Assembly: GCA_027083915.1 (NCBI GenBank)
Contig: JALWML010000556.1
Coordinates: forward strand, 1-10,462
Direction: 5' to 3'
Length of the DNA stretch: 10,462 bases
Source: Lysobacterales bacterium
GTDB lineage: Bacteria > Pseudomonadota > Gammaproteobacteria > Xanthomonadales > Marinicellaceae
A model generated the notes under the pieces. The model worked only from the letters and a program-made list of their open reading frames with translations. It searched no databases and was not told the origin of the DNA. This document shows positions 1-5,889 of the stretch, one piece after another (the stretch's first letter is position 1; each line of letters opens with the position of its first letter). Both the position numbers and the translations under genes were made by a program.

Positions 1-1133
1 TCCAAAACACGGTGATCGATAGTTAATGAAACATAACACATCGGCTTAATGCTCATCATGTCATGCCCATCAACTTCAGTTACAACAACTCGTTTTTCCA
101 TTTTACCAATTCCTAAAATAGCAGATTGTGGTTGATTAATTATTATTGGAGTAGCAATTAAAGAGCCACTTACTCCGTGGTTTGAAATGGTAAATGTTCC
201 ACCTTTGACATCTTTAGGTTGCAATGTTTTGCTGCGAGCTTTGTTAGTTAGGCGTGTGAGTTCTTGGGCAATGCTAAGTAAATCACGGTTTTCGCAATTT
301 TTTAAAACAGGAACAATCAATCCTTCATCATTTAAGGAAGTGCCGATGCCGATATTTATTTCGTTAAAGAGTTCAATGCTATCTTCATGAAGTTGGGAAT
401 TAATCATTGGTACGGCTTGAATTGCGACTTTTGAGGCAGCTATAAAATAAGCAGTAAAGGTCAGGTTGGCTTTTTGTTCTAAAAAACTTTGTTTATGTGA
501 TTTTCTGTGGGCAATGATGTTAGATAAGTCTAGGTTAAAAACTGATGTGACATGTGGTGCCGTGTGTAATAAGCTTTGCACCATATGGTTGGCAATGCTT
601 TTTCGCATTGAATTTAAGGGTATTAATTTATTCTGCCCCGCAACTTCTTGTTCATCCGGTGGATTTTTCAAATAGGCATGAATATCTCGTGAGGTGATTC
701 GATGATCTTTACCAGTTCCCCTAAGCTGTGAAATATCAATATTGTGTTGTGAAAGGAGGCGTCGTACAGCTGGTGAAATTGAGTTATTCATAACTGATAC
801 ATCGACATGGTTAGTAGGGTTATTTTTATTGGTTACAGGAATGGAGTGTTTTTCTTTAACTTTAGGCGAGTTTTCTTGTGCATTTTTATCGGCTGATGAG
901 TCGATAATGCCCAAAATCATATTGCCCTGTATTTCAGTACCAGTGTTCAAGTTTATCTTCTTTAGGATACCTGATGCAGGAGCAATAATTTCCATCATCA
1001 CTTTGTCGGTTTCTAATTCAACGATAGGTTCGTTTTGTTGAATAAAATCCCCCTCATTAATTAACCACTGAGCAACAGTTGCAGTAGTACCTTCACGTTG
1101 ATCATCATCTAAAATAATATTAACTAAACTCAT
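1..1133 (-). CDS. Dihydrolipoamide acyltransferase (E2) of a 2-oxoacid dehydrogenase complex, 3' end outside window
   Basis: E2 core subunit. It accepts an acyl group from E1 on a lipoyl arm and transfers it to CoA in the cytoplasmic multienzyme complex. I read 377 codons without a stop before the window edge. An N-terminal lipoyl domain (about 1-77) carries ETDKV with the lipoylated lysine at K44. A polar, Asn/Lys/Ser-rich linker (79-117) follows, then a peripheral-subunit-binding domain (about 119-155, beginning SPAVRRL and containing GTGKDHRIT). The acyltransferase domain runs from about 170. It holds the conserved NQPQSAILGIG stretch and DHRVL, with the catalytic histidine at H374; the rest of the motif (expected DG) is cut by the edge, so only about the last 10-15 residues should be missing. 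Its ATG overlaps the E1 stop by one base (TAATG), implying translational coupling. Substrate (branched-chain keto acid, pyruvate or acetoin) cannot be fixed; the Lrp neighbour favours branched-chain. Confidence 0.95.
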   Translation of the reverse strand, partial: MSLVNIILDDDQREGTTATVAQWLINEGDFIQQNEPIVELETDKVMMEIIAPASGILKKINLNTGTEIQGNMILGIIDSSADKNAQENSPKVKEKHSIPVTNKNNPTNHVDVSVMNNSISPAVRRLLSQHNIDISQLRGTGKDHRITSRDIHAYLKNPPDEQEVAGQNKLIPLNSMRKSIANHMVQSLLHTAPHVTSVFNLDLSNIIAHRKSHKQSFLEQKANLTFTAYFIAASKVAIQAVPMINSQLHEDSIELFNEINIGIGTSLNDEGLIVPVLKNCENRDLLSIAQELTRLTNKARSKTLQPKDVKGGTFTISNHGVSGSLIATPIIINQPQSAILGIGKMEKRVVVTEVDGHDMMSIKPMCYVSLTIDHRVL

Positions 1134-3223
1134 TAGGCTTTATCCAATTCGAGTAGGGTAAGAAGAATTTTTTCAGTTGTCGGTATCACTGCATTCATAA
1201 GATTGGGTTCGTGTGGATTGCCAATATCTGGCATTGCCAATCGTTCAATTGGTGCATCTAAATCGTAAAAGGCTTCTTTTGCAAGAGTCGCGGCAATTTC
1301 AGCACCGAAGCCAGCGGAAATATTGTCTTCATGTACGATAAGGCAACGATTAGTTTTCTTCACTGAGTCAAGCACCATGGTTTTGTCCCAAGGGCGTAAT
1401 GTTCGTAAATCAATTAAATCGACAGCCAATGCAGACTGTTCAACGGCTTTGTGGCAACGATGAACCATGCCTCCCCAGGTGACAAGTGTGACTCTATCAC
1501 CTTGGGTGATTTTATTGGCTTTTCCAAATGGAATGATGTATTGATCACCAGGGTATTCACGTCGAGCCCATACGTGGTCAAGCATTTTTCTGTGTTCAAA
1601 AAAGATGGTTGGGTTATTATCACGCAAAGCATAACGCAACAAACCAACAGCATCTTGAGCATTGGAGGGCATTGCCACTTGCCAACCAATGGCATGAATC
1701 CATTTGACTTCAGCAGTTTGGGAATGCCATGGATCGCCACAACCAAAATAACCACCTGCCATGCGCACCACCATAGGTGCGGCAAAACGGTTGTTGGTGC
1801 GCCAGCGCATAGAGCCTATATCGTTAAGTTGTTCTTCGGCAGGGTCCGCATATTTTCTAAATTGAATTTCTGGAATAGGTAATAAACCTGCCAGTGACAT
1901 ACCAAGAGAGCGTCCGATAATGCCTTCTTCGGATAAACTGGTATCAAACACACGTTCTTTCCCGTGCTTTTCTTGCAGGCCTAATGTTACTGCATGAACT
2001 CCACCCTTTGCGCCAACATCTTCTCCAAAGACAGTCATTTTTTTATTATGTAGCAATTCAAAATCTAGTGTCTTGCGTATAGCGGTCACCATATTGATTC
2101 GCCCTGGGTGGGAAATGATTTCCTCCGAAGATGGTGGAAAGGTTGGGTTTGTTAGGTGAATGCCACCTTGTTGTTGTAGATTCATCTCACCGTTTTCATC
2201 GTACTCACAAAAAGTGTTGCTGGTAATAGTTTGTGGGTTGCTAAAGGGTTTATTATCAGCTTTGATAAAGGCGCGATTAACCACTTTGGTTGCAGTATTT
2301 TCAAGTTCAACCCATTTATCTTGAGTCATTAGCTCGTGTGAGAGCAGGTATTTCTTTAGTTTTGGTAGTGGGTCATGGCGTTGTTCAAAAGCAATGCGTT
2401 CTTTACTTTTATAGGTTTGTGTATCTTGCGCAGAATGCCCATTTAAACGTGGTACTGTAAGCCTCAATAAAACGGGTTTTCTATCATAACGAACGACCTG
2501 ATGTGCTTTGGCCACAAGTTCAGTAACCTGTTCAGGGTTTGTTCCGTCACCACTAAAAATTGTCAAGCCTTTAAAGCTGGCAAGATTTTTTGAAATATCG
2601 CCACCTGGGGTTTGAAAATCCGAAGGAACAGAAATGCCATAGCCATTGTCTTCGATATAGAATAGTTGAGGTAATTGTTGTGTGGTTGCAATAGTTAAAG
2701 CTGACCAAAATCCATTGGTAGCAACCGAACCATCGCCACCTAGAACCAGTCCGATAGCATCTTTCCACTTGTGATTGTTAAGAACGTTGTAATGATATTT
2801 AGCGGCTTGTGCCCAACCAGAAACGGGTGTGTACTGTGCACCAACACCACCGGACATTGGTAGTATACAGGCTCCCTCAAGTTTAGGATTATTAAACACC
2901 ACGCCAATATCACGCCCATCAGAAAATCCACCTTGTTTCATCATGGAAGCCTCTAATGCCATCTCTGGAGGCAGGCCCATAGCAAGTAATAAAGGACGTG
3001 AACGGTAATAACCTGAGACTGCATCTTTTTGCCCAATCAAGCATTGTCCCAAAATAATTTGAGCCATATCATGACCACGAGCTGAAAATTGATAAAGAAC
3101 TTTTTTATTCTTAACTAAAGTGAATTCTTCTAAGTCGTCTAATGCACGAGAAACAAGCAATTTCTGAGTGATTTCATTCCAGTCAAATATTAAATTTGAG
3201 TTTATTTGTTCAGCAGTGTTCAT
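1133..3223 (-). CDS. 2-oxoacid dehydrogenase E1, fused alpha and beta subunits (probable branched-chain type)
   Basis: Thiamine-diphosphate enzyme that decarboxylates a 2-oxo acid and reductively acylates the E2 lipoyl group. The 696 residues hold both E1 halves. The alpha half (about 15-330) has a YYRSRPLLLAMG stretch near 72-83, the ThDP/Mg motif GDG (163-165) through N193 in EDN, and GHSAQDTQTY at 262-271, matching the E1-alpha phosphorylation-loop region. The beta half starts near 374 (GRINMVTAIRKTLDFE). It has VFGEDVGAKGG (398-408) and TSLSEEGIIG (428-437), where E432 is the likely glutamate contacting the thiamine aminopyrimidine, and ends with the ILLTLLEL region. Most proteobacterial complexes of this class use separate alpha and beta genes; single-chain E1 of this size is known from Bacteroidetes and some others. 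No Shine-Dalgarno is visible before the ATG (leader AATAATAAAACCT). Divergent from the Lrp-type regulator; E2 follows with a 1-base overlap. Branched-chain specificity is inferred from context only. Confidence 0.93.
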   Translation of the reverse strand: MNTAEQINSNLIFDWNEITQKLLVSRALDDLEEFTLVKNKKVLYQFSARGHDMAQIILGQCLIGQKDAVSGYYRSRPLLLAMGLPPEMALEASMMKQGGFSDGRDIGVVFNNPKLEGACILPMSGGVGAQYTPVSGWAQAAKYHYNVLNNHKWKDAIGLVLGGDGSVATNGFWSALTIATTQQLPQLFYIEDNGYGISVPSDFQTPGGDISKNLASFKGLTIFSGDGTNPEQVTELVAKAHQVVRYDRKPVLLRLTVPRLNGHSAQDTQTYKSKERIAFEQRHDPLPKLKKYLLSHELMTQDKWVELENTATKVVNRAFIKADNKPFSNPQTITSNTFCEYDENGEMNLQQQGGIHLTNPTFPPSSEEIISHPGRINMVTAIRKTLDFELLHNKKMTVFGEDVGAKGGVHAVTLGLQEKHGKERVFDTSLSEEGIIGRSLGMSLAGLLPIPEIQFRKYADPAEEQLNDIGSMRWRTNNRFAAPMVVRMAGGYFGCGDPWHSQTAEVKWIHAIGWQVAMPSNAQDAVGLLRYALRDNNPTIFFEHRKMLDHVWARREYPGDQYIIPFGKANKITQGDRVTLVTWGGMVHRCHKAVEQSALAVDLIDLRTLRPWDKTMVLDSVKKTNRCLIVHEDNISAGFGAEIAATLAKEAFYDLDAPIERLAMPDIGNPHEPNLMNAVIPTTEKILLTLLELDKA

Positions 3224-3362
3224 AGGTTTTATTATTATTCTAAGAGTTTTACTATTATGATCCTAAATAAGAGAAATGTGCTTGCTAAATATACTGAATA
3301 ATCGTATTAATGGGCATACAAATTAAGTTATAATTGAAATTCTTAAAATAATATTGCTTTAT
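3224..3362. promoter_or_regulatory. Divergent promoter region between E1 and the Lrp-type regulator
   Basis: The 139-bp AT-rich gap separates two divergent starts. On the plus strand a perfect TATAAT lies at 3329-3334, with only a weak TTAATG (3307-3312, 16-bp spacer) as -35. This predicts a 5' leader of about 20 bases for the regulator. The TATAAT overlaps a small dyad, AATTA (3321-3325) and TAATT (3331-3335), which could serve autoregulation. On the minus strand CATAAT (3261-3256) is a plausible -10 for the E1-E2 operon, but no good -35 is seen, as expected if an activator is needed. Lrp-family sites are degenerate and I cannot place one confidently. Confidence 0.5.
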
Positions 3363-3836
3363 ATGGACAAATACGACATTAAAATACTTGAAGAGGTACA
3401 GCGCAATGGACGCATTAGTAATAAAGAATTGGCAGAAATTGTTAATCTTTCCTCTGCCCCTTGCTGGAGAAGAATGAATGCCTTAGAAGAACAAGGTTAT
3501 ATTAAAAGTTACACAGCTCTTTTGAACAAGGAAATGGTGGGGTTAACAATAACAGCATTTGCACATGTAAGTTTAAATGACCACCATGAAAAAACAGTGG
3601 CAGAATTTGATAATTCAATTGCAAAATGGCAAGAGGTACAAGAGTGCCACGCAACCTCAGGTAGCTATGATTATTTATTGAAAATAGTCACAGTAGACAT
3701 GCAGGCTTATAATTCATTCATGTATGATCAATTACTTAAGCTTAAAGCGATTCGATCGGTTAACACCAGTTTTTCGATGGTACAAAAAAAAGTCTCAACT
3801 CAACTGCCTTTATCTCATTTAAGTGGGGGAAATTAA
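3363..3836 (+). CDS. Lrp/AsnC-family transcriptional regulator, divergent to the E1-E2 operon (BkdR-like context)
   Basis: DNA-binding feast/famine regulator of 157 residues, a typical length for the family. The N-terminal helix-turn-helix region covers about 4-55 (YDIKILEEVQRNGRISNKEL, then LSSAPCWRRMNALEEQGYI). The RAM effector-binding domain spans about 62-140, with the conserved ATSGSYDYLLKI segment where amino acids bind in relatives. An in-frame TTG at 3354 would add three residues, but the ATG at 3363 gives the usual family N-terminus (MDKYDIKIL) and is chosen here. No Shine-Dalgarno is visible before either start. Divergent location beside a 2-oxoacid dehydrogenase operon parallels bkdR of Pseudomonas, an Lrp homologue that activates branched-chain keto-acid dehydrogenase genes. 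The target assignment is inference; the family call is firm. Its TAA overlaps the opposing DUF481 stop. Confidence 0.95.
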   Translation: MDKYDIKILEEVQRNGRISNKELAEIVNLSSAPCWRRMNALEEQGYIKSYTALLNKEMVGLTITAFAHVSLNDHHEKTVAEFDNSIAKWQEVQECHATSGSYDYLLKIVTVDMQAYNSFMYDQLLKLKAIRSVNTSFSMVQKKVSTQLPLSHLSGGN

Positions 3837-4555
3837 AAAGTATAGCCAAGATTCATAGAAAATAATGTATCCGTACTATTAAAATTATCAGGTACAGTGG
3901 AATTGTGTTTGGTTTGGTGAACAAGGTTTAAATCCAATTGGGCACTAACTTTTACTGATACGCCAATGTCATTTTGAATATAAGTATTGTCACTAGTTGA
4001 TTCAAAAAACAAGACATCTACAAATTTGACTGTTTGTGTAATTTGACGCAAGTAGTCAAGTTTTCCTGTTAGCGCCATTCCTGCATTTTTTGTGCGATCA
4101 ATATCAAAGGCTTCAGTTTTATAACCAATGCCAAGCTCAGTTTTTAATTTTTTCTTTTCAGTGTCGTAAAATTTATGCCCCCAGCCTATGTTTGATGTCA
4201 TGGTATAGTCAAAGGCAGAAAATTTATCTTGTTCATAACGTGACCCATAAAAAAGATAATCGTTATCATCAAATTTATAGCCAGTAGTGCTAGAAAGAAC
4301 ATACCGTTCTGCTGTATCACTATTATCGGATGTAGCAAACAATATATCTAAATTCATGGTGCTGATCCATTTGTTGGATTCAACTTTTAACTTTAAACCA
4401 GCTGTAATATTATCGGTATCACTGTTACCTCGGGTTGATGAGTAGCCTAAGTAGCCTTTTGAGCCACTCCATTTATTTGTGGAAGTGTTGGTTTCCTGCG
4501 CTAAGAGTAAGAGCGTTTTTGATAGAAGCAATGCGAGTATTATTGTTTTATACAT
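3833..4555 (-). CDS. DUF481 (YdiY-like) outer-membrane beta-barrel protein, paralogue 1
   Basis: 240-residue exported protein. A signal peptide is evident (MYKTIILALLLSKTLLLLA, likely cut near residue 19). The mature part begins with WSGSKGYLGYSSTRGNSDTD, the glycine/serine-rich opening of the DUF481 family, whose best-known member is E. coli YdiY, annotated as a salt-induced outer-membrane protein. Alternating polar/aromatic strands (YKFDDNDYLFYGSRYE, NIGWGHKFYD, FFESTSDNTYIQND) and a C-terminal phenylalanine (GYTF) fit a beta-barrel assembled by the BAM machinery. The biochemical role is unknown. It is clearly homologous along its whole length to the next upstream gene, indicating tandem duplication. 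A separate promoter and the terminator between the genes suggest independent transcription. Its stop shares TTAA with the stop of the converging Lrp-type gene. No Shine-Dalgarno is seen before the ATG. Confidence 0.9.
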   Translation of the reverse strand: MYKTIILALLLSKTLLLLAQETNTSTNKWSGSKGYLGYSSTRGNSDTDNITAGLKLKVESNKWISTMNLDILFATSDNSDTAERYVLSSTTGYKFDDNDYLFYGSRYEQDKFSAFDYTMTSNIGWGHKFYDTEKKKLKTELGIGYKTEAFDIDRTKNAGMALTGKLDYLRQITQTVKFVDVLFFESTSDNTYIQNDIGVSVKVSAQLDLNLVHQTKHNSTVPDNFNSTDTLFSMNLGYTF

Positions 4556-4581
4556 TAGCTATGTTTATAGATTAAATGCTT

Positions 4582-4610
4582 ATGATAAAGGTATTAAAGA
4601 ATAATTTCAA
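4582..4610 (-). promoter_or_regulatory. Sigma70-like promoter for DUF481 paralogue 1
   Basis: Reading the minus strand, TTGAAA (4610-4605) and TATCAT (4587-4582) are separated by exactly 17 bp. Transcription would start near 4575, giving a leader of about 20 bases before the ATG at 4555. It lies just downstream of the terminator of the preceding gene, consistent with independent transcription. Confidence 0.5.
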
Positions 4611-4616
4611 TTATTG

Positions 4617-4648
4617 AAAAAAAAGACCACCAAATGGCGGTCTTTTTT
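4617..4648 (-). terminator. Rho-independent terminator of DUF481 paralogue 2
   Basis: On the minus strand GACCGCC, loop ATTT and GGTGGTC form a 7-bp stem (one G-U wobble) followed by eight T residues. On the plus strand the same position is an A-C mismatch with six T residues, so the hairpin works better as a minus-strand terminator. It lies about 60 bp after the stop of the 4711-5415 gene. Confidence 0.8.
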
Positions 4649-4652
4649 ATGA

Positions 4653-4687
4653 TATTAACCCCGTGGCATTATGCTGTAGGGTTAATA
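4653..4687. repeat. 9-bp inverted repeat between the stop of DUF481 paralogue 2 and its terminator
   Basis: TATTAACCC (4653-4661) and GGGTTAATA (4679-4687) are perfect inverted repeats around a 17-base centre that itself contains the small palindrome GCAT-T-ATGC. In the minus-strand transcript it forms a hairpin immediately before the terminator. It may be a 3' stabilising structure or a protein site; there is no T tract of its own. Confidence 0.5.
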
Positions 4688-4710
4688 AGTCTTAGGTTTA
4701 AATGAATGAA

Positions 4711-5415
4711 TTAAAAATCATAAACTAAACTAGCAGCCACAAGTCTATCAGTGCTTTGAGATCCAACTGGAGCATCAGTATTATGTCTGAATTGATGAGA
4801 CAATTTAACACCCATTTTGTCACTAACTTTAAAAGTAAAGCCAGCATCGTTTTGGATAAAATTGTTATCACTGGTAGATTCAATTCTTAAAACATCATCA
4901 AAACTAATGGTGTCAGAAATTTTACGCATGTAGTCCATCTTTGCTGTTACCACAACACCTGAGTCTTCATTTCTATCGATATCAAAAGCAGCGATTTTAT
5001 GACCAACACCAAGTTCGGTGATAAGTCTTTTATCATCATTATCATAGAATTTATGCCCCCAACCCACAGCATTTGTCCATGTATAGTCAAATGCAGTAAA
5101 GCTATCACTTTCATAGCGGGTATTAAAGAATACATAATCTTTATCGGTAAATTTATAACCTGATTTACCTTCAAGGATATACCTGTCAGCAGTATCGATA
5201 CCATTTGTATCGGCACGAAGAACATCTAAGCTAACTGTATGAATCCATTGATCAACTTCATATTTTCCTGCAAGTCCAGCAGTTAGTGTTGTAGTATCAC
5301 TGTTGCCAGAAGTAGAGGTAAAGCCTAATTGACCTTTTCCAGACCAAGGGCTATCGCTAGCAACTGCAGTTCCCATTGCGCTTAAAATTAAGACTGTTAC
5401 TAAAATCTTTTTCAT
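4711..5415 (-). CDS. DUF481 (YdiY-like) outer-membrane beta-barrel protein, paralogue 2
   Basis: 234-residue exported protein from the chosen ATG at 5415. The signal peptide (MKKILVTVLILSAMGTAVAS) is probably cut after AVA or VAS. The mature protein opens with WSGKGQLGFTSTSGNSDTTT, the DUF481 signature, and continues with the same ordered blocks as its neighbour (DTADRYILEGKSGYKF, AFDYTWTNAVGWGHKFYD, AAFDIDR, ESTSDNNFIQND), ending in VYDF with the terminal aromatic residue typical of outer-membrane barrels. By eye roughly half of the residues match the neighbour. An in-frame start at 5475 would add 20 residues, but it falls inside the predicted promoter and buries the signal peptide, so it is rejected. 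A GAGA lies about 7 bases before the chosen ATG. The molecular function of the family is not established; a response to salt or envelope stress is suggested only by the E. coli relative. Confidence 0.9.
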   Translation of the reverse strand: MKKILVTVLILSAMGTAVASDSPWSGKGQLGFTSTSGNSDTTTLTAGLAGKYEVDQWIHTVSLDVLRADTNGIDTADRYILEGKSGYKFTDKDYVFFNTRYESDSFTAFDYTWTNAVGWGHKFYDNDDKRLITELGVGHKIAAFDIDRNEDSGVVVTAKMDYMRKISDTISFDDVLRIESTSDNNFIQNDAGFTFKVSDKMGVKLSHQFRHNTDAPVGSQSTDRLVAASLVYDF

Positions 5416-5446
5416 TGTATTTCTCATTACGTTTGTTTGAACGCGC

Positions 5447-5475
5447 ATAATAAGGGCAAGTTTATAAAAAAACAA
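5447..5475 (-). promoter_or_regulatory. Sigma70-like promoter for DUF481 paralogue 2
   Basis: On the minus strand TTGTTT (5475-5470) and TATTAT (5452-5447) have a 17-bp spacer. The predicted start near 5440 gives a leader of about 25 bases to the ATG at 5415. This supports the shorter protein start. Confidence 0.5.
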
Positions 5476-5619
5476 CCTCAGATAAGACTATTATCGTTAG
5501 GATTATGTTAAAAATTGTGAACTTAACGCTATTTTAAGGGAAGTATTAAGATTTTAACTAATATATAGATTTCTTACCATGTAGAGAGATTACAATTAGG
5601 TGTTATTCTTTATCTTTTT

Positions 5620-5710
5620 CTCGTTCCCACGCTCCCTGCGTGGTAGTGCATAGAGAAACCTAATTAAAAATAAATGTAGCAAGAGTTCCCAATTGGAGCA
5701 TGGGAACTAG
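5620..5710. repeat. 91-bp palindromic intergenic element with 16-bp terminal inverted repeats
   Basis: CTCGTTCCCACGCTCC (5620-5635) matches the reverse complement of 5695-5710 at 14 of 16 positions. Each half can also fold alone: CCACGC/GCGTGG (5627-5643, loop TCCCT) and AGTTCCC/GGGAACT (5684-5708). The CGTTCCCACGCTC motif resembles short repeats I recognise from many gammaproteobacterial intergenic regions. No coding capacity and no evident target-site duplication. Confidence 0.75.
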
Positions 5711-5724
5711 TTAAAAAGTTGTAA

Positions 5725-5811
5725 GTCATTGCGAGGAGGAACGACGCGGCAATCTGTTGAATTTATCGTAATCTAAAAAAGATTGCCGCGTCGCAAGCTC
5801 CTCGCAATGAC
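5725..5811. repeat. 87-bp near-perfect palindrome, MITE/REP-like
   Basis: The left arm (5725-5755) and right arm (5780-5811) pair over 28 bp: GTCATTGCGAGGAG and CGACGCGGCAATCT are both exactly mirrored. The only interruption is a small internal loop, GAA on one side against CTTG on the other. The 24-base centre is AT-rich. Similar GTCATTGCGAGGAG...GCAATCT palindromes occur in many bacterial genomes as dispersed non-coding elements. It is GC-rich compared with its surroundings, suggesting insertion. In valS read-through RNA it would form a very stable hairpin. Confidence 0.85.
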
Positions 5812-5844
5812 AAAGTAATCTTAAAAACTCAGCAACCTTTGTGA

Positions 5845-5885
5845 CACTTAAACAGCGAAGCTGGTGGCGCAAGCCAAATTAAGTG
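5845..5885. repeat. 41-bp compound dyad with two inner hairpins, just past the valS stop
   Basis: An outer stem, CACTTAA (5845-5851) with TTAAGTG (5879-5885), encloses two hairpins: CAGC-GAA-GCTG (5853-5863) and GGC-GCAA-GCC (5866-5875). The first contains GCGAAGC, a sequence known as an exceptionally stable DNA mini-hairpin; the second has a GNRA-type loop. The nested layout is unlikely to be a simple terminator because no T tract follows on either strand. A REP-like or 3'-UTR element is the best guess. Confidence 0.6.
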
Positions 5886-5889
5886 AAAT

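Larger units (their letters stand above)
5416..5889. other. Gene-free region with clustered palindromic elements
   Basis: 474 bases between the DUF481 gene start and the valS stop. The DUF481 promoter occupies its left end. About 5480-5619 is AT-rich with no ORF or recognisable signal. From 5620 to 5885 three unrelated inverted-repeat elements follow one another (listed separately). No conventional hairpin-plus-T-tract terminator for valS is visible, so these palindromes probably form the valS 3' untranslated region. Confidence 0.7.

Noticed and set aside
187..1041. Several plus-strand open frames of 67-99 codons at the left end
   Set aside because: They lie opposite the continuous E2 reading frame, which has all expected domains.
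1451..1882. 143-residue plus-strand open frame inside the E1 gene
   Set aside because: It is antisense to strongly conserved E1-beta sequence, shows no recognisable domain, and is best explained as a shadow frame.
3354..3362. TTG start for the Lrp-type regulator
   Set aside because: The ATG nine bases later gives the family-typical MDKYDIKIL N-terminus.
5416..5475. Upstream in-frame ATG at 5475 for DUF481 paralogue 2
   Set aside because: It overlaps the predicted promoter and places 20 residues before a good signal peptide.
5725..5811. 87-bp palindrome as the valS terminator
   Set aside because: The stem is much longer than a terminator, no T tract follows on the minus strand, and it looks like a dispersed repeat.
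5845..5885. Possible tRNA-like cloverleaf
   Set aside because: It is only 41 bp, with no anticodon arm of proper size, no T-loop sequence and no acceptor CCA region.
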